DNA of 64,000 nt from Natranaeroarchaeum sp042663585. Lineage in GTDB: Archaea > Halobacteriota > Halobacteria > Halobacteriales > Natronoarchaeaceae. Made by a program: the position numbers and the translations under genes. The stretch covers positions 2,666,001 to 2,730,000 of the forward strand of contig NZ_JBHTAN010000006.1 of NCBI RefSeq assembly GCF_042663585.1, given 5' to 3'. This document shows, one piece after another, positions 8,914-17,461 of the stretch. The notes below the pieces were generated by a model that saw nothing but the letters and a program-made list of their open reading frames with translations, made no database searches and had not been told where the DNA came from. Position 1 is the first letter of the stretch; each line of letters opens with the position of its first letter.

Positions 8914-10967
8914 TATCCGAAGTACTCCGCTATCTTGTCGTACACTTCGTCCATATTGTCGCCTTCGAGCGCAGACAGCTCGACCGTTTCGTGCTGCGGG
9001 AAGGCGTTGGCGATCTGTTGGACGTTCGATCCATTGAGGTCGATCTTATTGGCAAAGATCAGAACTGGTAGATCCTGGCTCTCGATGATCCCCACGAGCA
9101 TCGTGTTCACCTGGGTGAACGGATCCTCCGTCGAGTCGAGCACGTAGATGACGCCATCGACGTCTTCGCGGAGCCAGTGCATCGCCTCGGCGACGCCCTC
9201 GGTGGCCTCCCGGGAGCGCCGGACGGCGTCTTCCTCCTCGATGTCGTACTCGAGGAACTCCTCGTAGTCCACTTTCGTCGTCACGCCGGGCGTGTCGACG
9301 ATGTCGATCGAGACGGAGTTGCCGTTGCGCTCGATATCGACGTTTTCCTTGCGTCGAGCACGCCTCGTTTCGTGTGGAACGTGGCTTTCCGGGCCGACGG
9401 CGTCGCCGGTCCAGTCACGAGCGATGCGGTTGGCCAACGTCGTGTTGTGAACGACGAGGCCATCACGTGTCGTGAACGTATGGTGCTCGTCGACGGTGAG
9501 GTCGTAAATATACCCGTCGTGTTCGATCGGTTCGATTGAGACGACCTCGTCCCAGTACACGTCGCTCCCTGCGATGTCGTGGATCAGTCGAGTCTCCTCA
9601 GTCTCGGGAAGCTGCTCTGCCATCGATTCGAGTCGGTCGATGCTGATACTGTTCTGTCGCCGCATCCGTGCGACGTGCTTATTGTCGCCGTAAAACTCGG
9701 TCTGGGTCGCATCGAGCGTTTCCCGGATCCGTTCGAGTGTATCCATCAACGGAAGGGTATCCACTGTGGGATTCGAATCCGCGTTACAGAGCCTGTCGAG
9801 ACGGGTTGCTTTCGCCTCATCGTCGAAGCCAACGTGTTCGCGGAACGCACGGTGTTGATCGCTCCGTCCGATTTCGAACTCGTAGTACGTTTCCCCGTCG
9901 TGGGTTTTCTCACGTAGCTTTCCGACAATTCCGAACCGGAGCAGGAGTATCTGGACGCCTACGAGTAGCTCTCTGCTGGCACTTGAGATGGTGACGTACC
10001 GCCCTCTGTCAGCGCTCCCTGCGCCCTGAACGCTCCCCTCGCAATCAAACATCGCCCGTAGGAACGGTCGAACAGTCCCGTCGGACGCGGTCAGAATCGC
10101 TTCCGGGATGTACTTCTCTCTAGATGCGCCCGGCGGACAATCGAGTCGGCGGAGATGCTCGACGAGTGATTTGCTATTGATACGGACGATGGGCGTCTTG
10201 CCATCGTACTCGTAGGTCGTCGCTTCCAGACCGAACTGTTTTGCGAGCCGTTCGTACTCGTCTCGCAGTTCCGGGTCCTTGTTGGCGAAGGCGACGAAGC
10301 GTTCGTCGTGCTGTGCTTCCGCAATGGTCAGCGCCAAAAACCTCGCCACCTCGGGATCGATTGAGAGGGGTTTGACCGATTTGGGATCGTGGAAGGTCGA
10401 GTCTATACTGACGGTTCCACCATCAGTACAGAGCGTGTCTGAGGGATCGAGTTGCCACCGTGTACCTCCTGCAGTCGAAAACGAGGACAGCAGTGCAATC
10501 GGAAGTCCCTGGTCGACGTTTCGTGCTGGGACCTGTTCGACACCTGCGTCGGTGACGCCAATAAACGGGTGGTTCGGACTGACAGTGATCTCCCTGCCCA
10601 TTCGGGTTCGAACGCGATACAGCTCGCCCTCATACCGCTGTCTGAAAACGTGTGTGACGTTTCCGACGGTCGATCGGAGGTCGTCGGTCAACGCCGGTAC
10701 TGAGAGGTCGTTGTCCGAGCATTCCAGCCATGTCTCGTCCGGACTATCGCTGACATCCGTTGTCTCCACATCCGAGCGTGCTACCGACTCGAACACGTCC
10801 CGAATCGGTTTGTAACTGCCGTCGGACAGCAACACCTCTTCGTCCGGCGCAAGACATTTTCCCGCGTTCGGCGGCCCATAGATACCTATTCGTTTCTGTT
10901 CGTCCTCGGAGAAGAGTCGATTTGTGACGCGGGATACGCTATCCCTGAGTTCTGTAAATAGTCCCAT
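8913..10967 (-). CDS. oapA: origin-associated GTPase OapA interrupted by an intein
   Basis: The 684-residue product is a 213-residue Era/Obg-like GTPase split by an intein (residues 38-508). The extein halves join to give a P-loop GPPNAGK/TTLANRI; later GTPase motifs are DTPG and NKID (SALEGDN follows as G5-like). Without splicing the P-loop is destroyed, so activity depends on intein removal. The gene lies at the edge of the replication origin, upstream of and co-oriented with oapB and oapC and divergent from orc1. Confidence 0.88.
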   Translation of the reverse strand: MGLFTELRDSVSRVTNRLFSEDEQKRIGIYGPPNAGKCLAPDEEVLLSDGSYKPIRDVFESVARSDVETTDVSDSPDETWLECSDNDLSVPALTDDLRSTVGNVTHVFRQRYEGELYRVRTRMGREITVSPNHPFIGVTDAGVEQVPARNVDQGLPIALLSSFSTAGGTRWQLDPSDTLCTDGGTVSIDSTFHDPKSVKPLSIDPEVARFLALTIAEAQHDERFVAFANKDPELRDEYERLAKQFGLEATTYEYDGKTPIVRINSKSLVEHLRRLDCPPGASREKYIPEAILTASDGTVRPFLRAMFDCEGSVQGAGSADRGRYVTISSASRELLVGVQILLLRFGIVGKLREKTHDGETYYEFEIGRSDQHRAFREHVGFDDEAKATRLDRLCNADSNPTVDTLPLMDTLERIRETLDATQTEFYGDNKHVARMRRQNSISIDRLESMAEQLPETEETRLIHDIAGSDVYWDEVVSIEPIEHDGYIYDLTVDEHHTFTTRDGLVVHNTTLANRIARDWTGDAVGPESHVPHETRRARRKENVDIERNGNSVSIDIVDTPGVTTKVDYEEFLEYDIEEEDAVRRSREATEGVAEAMHWLREDVDGVIYVLDSTEDPFTQVNTMLVGIIESQDLPVLIFANKIDLNGSNVQQIANAFPQHETVELSALEGDNMDEVYDKIAEYFG
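9444..10856 (-). other. intein with LAGLIDADG homing endonuclease in OapA P-loop
   Basis: The 471-residue insert begins with Cys (CLAPDEEVLLSDGS, block A), has a B-block segment VSPNHPFIGV and ends in the F/G blocks (IYDLTVDEHHTF, GLVVHN) before Thr+1. The central part carries two LAGLIDADG-type helices, ARFLALTIAEAQ (degenerate, Gln in place of the usual Gly) and RPFLRAMFDCEGSV. It should be a class 1 intein (Cys1, penultimate His, terminal Asn, Thr as +1). Splice junctions are K37/C38 and N508/T509. Whether the endonuclease is active cannot be told from sequence. Confidence 0.9.
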
Positions 10968-11365
10968 CCTTTTTCACCGTGTTTCACCCCGCACCCGCGT
11001 GTGGGCTAGGTGCTATGGCGCTACAACGACACCCGACCTACTTAAGCCTTGGTCAGACGGATATCAACTAATCAATATATTATCCGAAAGCGACAGTTTC
11101 TCCCGGCGTCGAGACGGGACGAGACACTTCCCAACAGCCAGATCGAGACAGTTCACGACGAAAGACAGTCGAGTTCGAGTAGCGCCCAAGACAGTCGAAT
11201 TCGGGGAAGAGTTGGTCGGAGAAGAGTCGATTAGCGGGACGTCTCATCGGTTCCGATTGCCGTGGTAGATAATTCAGTCTCCGGTGGCGGATTCTGCTGG
11301 TCGGAGTCGGTCGGTCGTTCCTTGTTAGCATTACTGCTGTTCTTTGCCCGGAGCTTACCGGGCGA

Positions 11366-11391
11366 CCCCCCACCCCTTCGTTTCGGGTGGA
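11366..11391 (-). repeat. ORB element, inverted pair 1 left
   Basis: On the minus strand it reads TCCACCCGAAACGAAGGGG followed by TGGGGGG. It is a perfect inverted copy of the element at 11642-11667. The GAAACGAAGGGG core with a G-run matches the archaeal origin recognition box bound by Orc1/Cdc6. Confidence 0.85.
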
Positions 11392-11641
11392 ACACGAGTA
11401 GAGACCCATCCCCCCACCCCTGTGTTCGTCGACGAGCCGGGCAGAGACGTGTGGGTAGCTATCACGATTGCGGCGGGAACGACCGTAACTGTAGGCTGTA
11501 CTAGAAATACAACAGACACTAACCCCCTGAAACACGGTTTTGTCTGTGTTGCGGATACTGTTTCTATGCAACCATAATAAAGCTTTGTGCCGCACTAGAT
11601 GTTGCATCATCTCCGACCCCCTGGCCCCTCTTAATCCCGTC

Positions 11642-11667
11642 TCCACCCGAAACGAAGGGGTGGGGGG
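11642..11667 (+). repeat. ORB element, inverted pair 1 right
   Basis: All 26 bases are identical to the 11366-11391 copy in inverted orientation, 250 bp away. The two face each other across the AT-richer segment, as expected of an origin core. Confidence 0.85.
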
Positions 11668-11875
11668 GTTGGCAGATATCCTCCGCAACCCCCCCATTTC
11701 GTCTGGAACTCTCTCACACACCTGTCATCGACTCGCTGGGACCTCACCAGATGAGGTCCGATATCCCCCGACCGAGTTATGTATTCGAAGTGACTCGACA
11801 AACTGCTTGAACACAGCGAAAGAGTCGCCTTTCAATGCGAGAGGGGGCGTATTGAGGCACTGGGAACCCACACCA

Positions 11876-11897
11876 ACCCCTCCGTTTCATCTGGAAC
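11876..11897 (-). repeat. ORB element, inverted pair 2 left
   Basis: The minus strand reads GTTCCAGATGAAACGGAGGG plus GT. It shares the core TGAAACGGAGGGGT with the copy at 12232-12252 but differs from pair 1 (GGAG in place of GAAG), so it may be read by a different Orc1 paralogue or with a different affinity. Confidence 0.75.
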
Positions 11898-12231
11898 TTC
11901 TCTGTATACGGCCCTCTAGCTACCGTTCACGTGTCCACGCCCGATCGCATGCGTTTCGACCGTGCATAGCTCCCATCGAGCGCGGATCCGTCGGCAGATC
12001 AACGGTCAGCAACTATACTCGTGCCAGACTGTCCCAACAATCGTCCAGGAAAACCATCTGTCGGACCGGTACGACTGACCGGATTGAACTGCTGATGGAA
12101 AATGAGAAGAATTTAAGACCCTGCTTCACCTTTGGTTCGTCTGCATCAACTGGACGATCTGGCACAGTTCGGACCCGATATACACGTCGTACACACTATC
12201 TGACGGCGACTCTGGAGATTTGGGCTGTTGT

Positions 12232-12252
12232 GTCCACGTGAAACGGAGGGGT
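12232..12252 (+). repeat. ORB element, inverted pair 2 right, just upstream of orc1
   Basis: GTCCACGTGAAACGGAGGGG plus T ends 34 nt before the orc1 ATG. It overlaps the probable promoter of orc1, so Orc1 could regulate its own gene from here. Confidence 0.75.
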
Positions 12253-12286
12253 CAAACGACACCAGACTGCCGGAGCAGATTGACAG

Positions 12287-13840
12287 ATGGCTGACAACGA
12301 ACGAGGATCCGACGGCGACAGTGAGAAGGGCGATAGCGCACAGTCTATCGACCTCGATCTCGACGAAGTCGTGCTCGACGACGAGGTCGAAGGGGATAAC
12401 CAGGGCCTGTTCGACGACCTGCTCGACAGCGAACCGATCTTCGAGAACAAGGAAGTGCTCAGGCCGTCTTACACACCACACGAACTCCCCCATCGAAAAG
12501 AACAGATCAACAAGATGGCGACGATTCTCGTCGCCGCGCTTCGCGGTGAAACGCCCTCGAATATCCTCATTTACGGGAAGACCGGAACCGGAAAGACTGC
12601 GAGCGCGAAGTTCGTCAGCCAGGAGCTAGAGAGCACGTCACAGAAGTACAGTGTCCCGTGTGACGTCGAGTATATCAACTGCGAGGTCACCGACACGCAG
12701 TATCGGGTCCTCGCCCAGCTAGCCAACAAGTTCATCGACAAGAACGAGGAGTTGATCGACGAACGTCTGGAGAAGTTCGAGTCGCTCCGGGCGGACGTGA
12801 CCGCAAACGAGACATCCGAGGACACGGGTGCGTCCGCCGATTTCGAGAGAAAGGATTCGACGGCCACTCCAGCAGTTCTCGACGATACGGAGTTCGACTC
12901 CGTCGAGGGGCTCGACGACCGCATCGAGGAACTGAAGGCGGATCGCGAGGAGATGGAACAGGTCCCGATGACTGGGTGGCCGACGGACCGTGTGTATAGC
13001 GTCTTCTTCGATGCCGTCGACTACCGCGAACGCGTCGTCGTGATCATGCTCGACGAGATCGACAAACTCGTCGAGAAGAGCGGCGACGACACCCTCTACA
13101 ACCTCTCGCGGATGAACTCCGAACTCAGCAACTCCCGCGTCTCGATCATGGGGATCAGTAACGACCTGAAGTTCACCGACTTTCTGGACCCTCGCGTCAA
13201 GTCGAGTCTCGGCGAGGAAGAGATCGTTTTCCCGCCCTACGACGCCAATCAACTCCGCGACATCCTCCAGCACCGCGCGGACGTCGCGTTCAAACCCGAC
13301 GCGCTGACCGACGACGTGATTCCGCTGTGTGCGGCCTTCGCCGCGCAGGAACACGGCGACGCACGACGCGCGCTCGACCTCCTCCGTACCGCGGGGGAAC
13401 TCGCCGAGCGCGACCAGTCCGAGCGCGTCCTTGAAGAACACGTCCGGCAGGCACAGGACAAGATCGAACTCGACCGAGTCGTGGAGGTCGTCCGCACCCT
13501 CCCGACCCAGTCGAAACTCGTCCTCTTCTCGACGATCCTGCTCGAAAAGAACGGCGTCCACAACATCAACACCGGCGAGGTGTACAACATCTACAAGAGT
13601 CTGTGTGAGGAGATCGATGCGGACGTCCTCACGCAGCGACGAGTCACCGATCTGATCAGCGAACTCGACATGCTCGGTATCGTCAATGCCGTCGTCGTCT
13701 CCAAGGGGCGTTACGGCCGGACGAAAGAGATCAGCCTCTCGGTCCCGATCGAGGAGACCGAAGCGGTGCTCATGTCCGATTCCCGGATCGGCGACATCGA
13801 GGACGTCCAACCGTTCGTGCAGGCACGGTTCGACAACTGA
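12287..13840 (+). CDS. orc1: origin initiator Orc1/Cdc6
   Basis: This 517-residue AAA+ protein has a Walker A motif YGKTGTGKTA (about residue 96), Walker B VVIMLDEIDKL (about 252), sensor SIMGISNDL and a C-terminal winged helix (LSELDMLGIVNAVVVSKGRYGRTKEISL). An acidic insert with a run of Asp/Glu lies between Walker A and B (about 160-225). It is the initiator that recognises ORBs and loads MCM. Being beside the OapABC cluster and ORBs suggests it is the main chromosomal initiator. Confidence 0.93.
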   Translation: MADNERGSDGDSEKGDSAQSIDLDLDEVVLDDEVEGDNQGLFDDLLDSEPIFENKEVLRPSYTPHELPHRKEQINKMATILVAALRGETPSNILIYGKTGTGKTASAKFVSQELESTSQKYSVPCDVEYINCEVTDTQYRVLAQLANKFIDKNEELIDERLEKFESLRADVTANETSEDTGASADFERKDSTATPAVLDDTEFDSVEGLDDRIEELKADREEMEQVPMTGWPTDRVYSVFFDAVDYRERVVVIMLDEIDKLVEKSGDDTLYNLSRMNSELSNSRVSIMGISNDLKFTDFLDPRVKSSLGEEEIVFPPYDANQLRDILQHRADVAFKPDALTDDVIPLCAAFAAQEHGDARRALDLLRTAGELAERDQSERVLEEHVRQAQDKIELDRVVEVVRTLPTQSKLVLFSTILLEKNGVHNINTGEVYNIYKSLCEEIDADVLTQRRVTDLISELDMLGIVNAVVVSKGRYGRTKEISLSVPIEETEAVLMSDSRIGDIEDVQPFVQARFDN

Positions 13841-13889
13841 ACCGTCGGAGCCGTCCTGAGTTACGTATTACGAGCGAGTCAGCGACGCG

Positions 13890-14789
13890 CTAGAGCCGAC
13901 AGGACTCCGTCTCGGAGAACTCCAGGCGGATACAGCCGAGATACGGGACGCGTACCTCCGCCGTTCCTTCGACCCACTCGGGTTTGACGATCTGATACCG
14001 GTCCACCTGGTCGTAGTGTCGGTTCGTGTTCGGGTTGTCGCCTTTCGTCACGAAGCCGTCGTGTGGGGCCGGACAGTTGCTCAGTTCGGCGCAGTTGTCC
14101 GCGCGCATGTAGTCGCTGTTGGCCCTGTCGTACCAGTTCTCGTTCTCTTCGACATACAGGTGCGCGCGGTGTATTATCGGCGTCTGTTGCTGCCCGTTCG
14201 GTCTAAAGATGATCACGTCGCCGTGGTCACCGAACTTGGTGTAGCCGGACTGTTCACCGGCTTCGTGGGTTACGACGCCCGCCGCCACCGCGTCGCTCGA
14301 TGCGAGCCGGTCGTTCTCCGTCAGGAAGACCAAATCGCCTTTCTCCATGTGTGGCTCCATGCTCCCGCTTTCGATGGCGACAAGTGGTGGCCAGACGCCG
14401 CTGATCGAGAACAGCACGAGTCCGATGATCGCGACGATTGCGATACTGCTGGCGATGTCTTTGAACAGTAGCACCGAACTGTTTCGCGTGTTCAGAAACC
14501 AGCCGACCGGGTCTTCCCCGGGGGCCGGCACGTCCTCGCCGCTACCGTTTCCGGCGGCAGTCGCTTCCCGTTCGGTACTGGGCTCGGGGCCCAGCATTTC
14601 GTGTCGGCCCTGGCGTGACGTTTCGTCGAGGCCTGCCTCGTCCGGCACAGTCTCGTCGGTGTCGGCCTCCTCGCCGTGACTCCCGTCGTCGCCGGAGTGC
14701 GTTCGGTCTCGGTGGCCGACGTTCTCGTCACCATCGTCATCCGACGGCGATGGAGGGTCCGTCTCGTCGCCGTCCCGCCTGTCGTTCAT
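13890..14789 (-). CDS. type I signal peptidase (archaeal Sec11/SipW type)
   Basis: The 299-residue protein has a long acidic hydrophilic N-terminus (1-95), one membrane helix (about 111-131) and an S26B peptidase domain with the catalytic Ser in IESGSMEP (Ser143), a His in TPIIHRAH and Asp in VTKGDNPNTN. It cleaves Sec signal peptides outside the membrane. Archaeal members use Ser-His-Asp in place of the bacterial Ser-Lys pair, consistent with these motifs. The long acidic N-terminus is typical of haloarchaeal Sec11b forms. Confidence 0.9.
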   Translation of the reverse strand: MNDRRDGDETDPPSPSDDDGDENVGHRDRTHSGDDGSHGEEADTDETVPDEAGLDETSRQGRHEMLGPEPSTEREATAAGNGSGEDVPAPGEDPVGWFLNTRNSSVLLFKDIASSIAIVAIIGLVLFSISGVWPPLVAIESGSMEPHMEKGDLVFLTENDRLASSDAVAAGVVTHEAGEQSGYTKFGDHGDVIIFRPNGQQQTPIIHRAHLYVEENENWYDRANSDYMRADNCAELSNCPAPHDGFVTKGDNPNTNRHYDQVDRYQIVKPEWVEGTAEVRVPYLGCIRLEFSETESCRL

Positions 14790-14883
14790 TGCTCTTGCTT
14801 ATTCGGCCACCGAAAATCAACCTTCTGCTCGCTACCGGAACGGTCCGGCACGTTTTTGACTGCCTGACGGTATCCTATGTGTA

Positions 14884-16503
14884 GTGCCGCTGGAAGCTCC
14901 CGCCAGAATCGTTCGCGAACTGACCAGACATGGCTACAACGCGGACCGCGAAGCCGTGACGCTGATCGCGTCCGCCGAGAACCCCGCGCGAACGTTACAG
15001 GCAGTGGTCGAGTCGACCCCGGACGACGCGCTGACTGTCACTAAAGAGCGAGTCCGGCGCGTGACGGAGGCAGGAGCGACCGAATCAGGGGACGGAACGG
15101 TCTCTACCCCACCCGACGACCCCCCGGTTTCAACTGGAGATGGAGAGCCGGAACAGGCAGATGGAGTCCGGGATGCTCCACCTGAAACGAAGGGGGTGAC
15201 AGGCGATCCCACGGACGATACCGAGACGACTGTCAGGGCGACGGACTCGTCGACCGCGTTCGAGGGGGCCGACGGCGCGAACCGTGGCGATGCTGCCCAC
15301 CGATCGATCGAGATAGCGAACGATATGACGGGCCAGAGCACGGGGACGGGCGAGTACGACGATTTCGTCGACGTGTTTCGCGACCGCTTCGAGCGACTGA
15401 GCGGGCAGTTGCGCGGCCGAGTCAACCACCGGCCGACGGATACGCTCGAATCGATGGGCGGCAACACCGACGCCGCCATCGTCGGCATGGTCAACGATAT
15501 CCGGTCGACAGCGAGCGGTCACTGGCTGGTCGAACTCGAAGACACCGCCGGAACGTTCCCCTGTCTCGTCATGAAAGACCGCGAGTTCGCGGACCTGGTC
15601 GACGAACTGCTCCTCGACGAAGTGATCGCCGTGGAGGGAACGCTCGCCGACGACGGCGGGATCCTCTTCGTGGACTCGCTGTACTTTCCGGACGTGCCGC
15701 GAACGTTCGAGCCGTCGACCGCTGACCGGCACGTCCAGGCCGCGCTGATCAGCGATATCCACGTCGGCAGCCAGGAGTTCATGACCGAGGCCTGGAACCG
15801 GTTTGCGAACTGGCTTCACACCGAAGCGGCCGAAGCGATCGAGTATCTCCTGATCGCCGGCGACATGGTCGAGGGGGTCGGCGTCTACCCCGATCAGGAC
15901 GAGGAACTCGATATCGTCGATATCTACGAACAGTACGAGCAGTTCTCGGAACATCTCAAGGCCGTTCCCGGCGACATCGAGATCGTGATGATCCCGGGCA
16001 ACCACGACGCCGTCCGTCTGGCAGAGCCCCAGCCAGGGTTCACCGAGGAACTGCGCGACATCATGACCGCCCACGACGCACGGATCACGAGCAACCCCTC
16101 GACCGTTACCATCGAGGGTGTCTCCGTGCTGATGTACCACGGTGTCTCGCTCGACGAGATTATCGCGGAATTCCCGGACGAGAAAGCGACCTACGAGGAG
16201 CCCGAAAAGCCGATGTATCACCTGCTGAAGAAACGTCACGTCGCGCCGCAGTACGGCGGGCATATGCGACTGGCTCCCGAGGAAAAAGATTACCTCGTCA
16301 TCGACGAGGTGCCGGACATCTTTCACACGGGCCACGTCCATAAACTCGGCTACGGCAAGTACCGGAACGTTCTCGCGATCAACTCCGGCTGTTGGCAGGC
16401 CCAGACTGACTTCCAGAAGAGCGTCAACATCGACCCCGACGCCGGCTATGCGCCGATCGTCGACCTCGACACGCTCGACACCACGATACGAAAGTTTTAC
16501 TGA
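14884..16503 (+). CDS. polD1: DNA polymerase D small subunit DP1
   Basis: From a GTG at 14884 the protein is 539 aa: an N-terminal helical domain (1-60), a Pro/Asp-rich linker (about 65-155), an OB fold (NDIRSTASGHWLVELED) and a calcineurin-like 3'-5' exonuclease domain with ISDIHVGS, AGDMVEG, GNHDAV, YHGVSLDE and HTGHVHKLG. All metal ligands look intact, so proofreading should work. It pairs with DP2 of replicative PolD, not in this window. The linker DNA carries ORB-like repeats. Confidence 0.93.
   Translation: MPLEAPARIVRELTRHGYNADREAVTLIASAENPARTLQAVVESTPDDALTVTKERVRRVTEAGATESGDGTVSTPPDDPPVSTGDGEPEQADGVRDAPPETKGVTGDPTDDTETTVRATDSSTAFEGADGANRGDAAHRSIEIANDMTGQSTGTGEYDDFVDVFRDRFERLSGQLRGRVNHRPTDTLESMGGNTDAAIVGMVNDIRSTASGHWLVELEDTAGTFPCLVMKDREFADLVDELLLDEVIAVEGTLADDGGILFVDSLYFPDVPRTFEPSTADRHVQAALISDIHVGSQEFMTEAWNRFANWLHTEAAEAIEYLLIAGDMVEGVGVYPDQDEELDIVDIYEQYEQFSEHLKAVPGDIEIVMIPGNHDAVRLAEPQPGFTEELRDIMTAHDARITSNPSTVTIEGVSVLMYHGVSLDEIIAEFPDEKATYEEPEKPMYHLLKKRHVAPQYGGHMRLAPEEKDYLVIDEVPDIFHTGHVHKLGYGKYRNVLAINSGCWQAQTDFQKSVNIDPDAGYAPIVDLDTLDTTIRKFY
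15120..15138 (-). repeat. ORB-like element inside polD1, left
   Basis: The minus strand reads TCCAGTTGAAACCGGGGGG, close to the pair-2 ORBs of the origin. It lies in the linker-coding part of the PolD small-subunit gene. Confidence 0.5.
15177..15199 (+). repeat. ORB-like element inside polD1, right
   Basis: TCCACCTGAAACGAAGGGGG is identical to the first 19 bases of the pair-1 ORB except for one base. It is inverted relative to the element at 15120-15138 and only 38 bp from it. Confidence 0.6.
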
Positions 16504-16611
16504 TCAGAACTGTTGGTGTTGGCGATAACAAGCGAATTAACATCTGAATCTGTTACTCAGCGCTGACTGTTTGGACAAAATTTATATTCTCTCGGTGTGT
16601 GTACGACTATC

Positions 16612-16788
16612 ATGCCTACCTGCGAAACCTGCGGCGACGACGTCCCGCACCGGTTCGAGCACCGTCTCAGAGATGCCGTAATGACCCATACGCGGATACG
16701 GATGGTCTGTGCCGAATGTCACCCGAACCTCGCCGCCGACCTGAAGTACGAATCCCCTGTCGGCGCTACCGGGGGCACCGCCGACTGA
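16612..16788 (+). CDS. small zinc-finger protein, unknown function
   Basis: The ATG at 16612 gives 58 aa with CETCGDD near the start and CAECHPN about 35 residues later, a likely four-Cys zinc knuckle. A TATA-like box (AAATTTATATTC, 16577-16588) lies about 27-30 nt before the ATG, suggesting a leaderless transcript. Haloarchaea have many such micro-zinc proteins; no specific role can be given. Confidence 0.75.
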   Translation: MPTCETCGDDVPHRFEHRLRDAVMTHTRIRMVCAECHPNLAADLKYESPVGATGGTAD

Positions 16789-16827
16789 CGTCTTCCGTAT
16801 CGCTCCCCTCGCGGCTCCACCGACGCG

Positions 16828-17253
16828 TTACAGGTCGAGCCGATACCGAACTGTCGAGGTGCCGGAGAACTTCGGCCCCTTTCCCGCCGCGACGAAGCCG
16901 AGCTCCTCGGCCGCAGTCGCTACCGCAGGTTCGGAGGTCGGAGCGAGCAGTTCGACGTCCATCCCCTCCTGTCTGGCGAACCGGATCGGTTCGGCGAGGA
17001 GTGCCTGACATGCTTCCGTGGTCCCGTCCAGTTGCGTGACGTGGACCGTATTCGTCTTCGCGTCGAAGCTAACGAACCCGAGCAACTCGCGCTCCGAGCG
17101 GTCCGTATCCGTGTTCGGATCCGTCGCCGTCCCCTCGGGTTCGGCGACACGAACCGTCCGGTCGTGGACGAGGTTGCGCATCACGTCCGTCGGTGAGTCC
17201 GCGATGGCTGCGAGGTCGTCGGCGTCCGCTTCGACTGCGTCCCGTATCTCCAT
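16828..17253 (-). CDS. GNAT-like acetyltransferase
   Basis: The 141-residue protein opens MEIRDAVEADADDLAAIADSP, the usual first strand and helix of GNAT acetyltransferases, has a central LLGFVSFDAKTNTVHVTQLDG beta region and ends with an FVAAGKGPKFSGTSTVRYRLDL strand set. The acetyl-CoA pyrophosphate loop (RxxGxG/A) is not clear, so activity is uncertain. It could be a divergent, perhaps non-catalytic, GNAT fold. Confidence 0.6.
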   Translation of the reverse strand: MEIRDAVEADADDLAAIADSPTDVMRNLVHDRTVRVAEPEGTATDPNTDTDRSERELLGFVSFDAKTNTVHVTQLDGTTEACQALLAEPIRFARQEGMDVELLAPTSEPAVATAAEELGFVAAGKGPKFSGTSTVRYRLDL

Positions 17254-17461
17254 GCTATGTGCTATTGATCCACGTAGATAAACCGTTTGTGACGCTCCCG
17301 GCCGCGTTTCGACGGTTTGCTTCGAAACTGACCTCTCTGTGGGGGATCGCTGAGAGTATCACGAACGACAATCCCGGTCGGAGCGCAATGGACACAGTTA
17401 TCCGCTCCCCTTGGTTACTGACCCGCATGAGCCACAGTCACACGAGCGGCCGGGTGGTAGT

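Larger units (their letters stand above)
10968..12286. other. predicted chromosomal replication origin (oriC1-type)
   Basis: This 1.3-kb stretch between oapA and orc1 has no convincing gene. It holds two pairs of inverted ORB elements (listed separately), two weaker ORB-like copies (about 11409-11430 and 11688-11709) and an AT-richer section about 11500-11600, the likely unwinding element, between the two best ORBs. The neighbourhood is the one known for haloarchaeal oriC1. Short frames over the ORBs arise from G-runs and are not counted as genes. Confidence 0.85.

Noticed and set aside
11262..11721. Short frames over the origin
   Set aside because: They come from G/C runs in ORB elements and have no family pattern.
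15130..16341. Large minus-strand frame opposite the PolD small subunit
   Set aside because: Shadow of the strongly conserved plus-strand gene.
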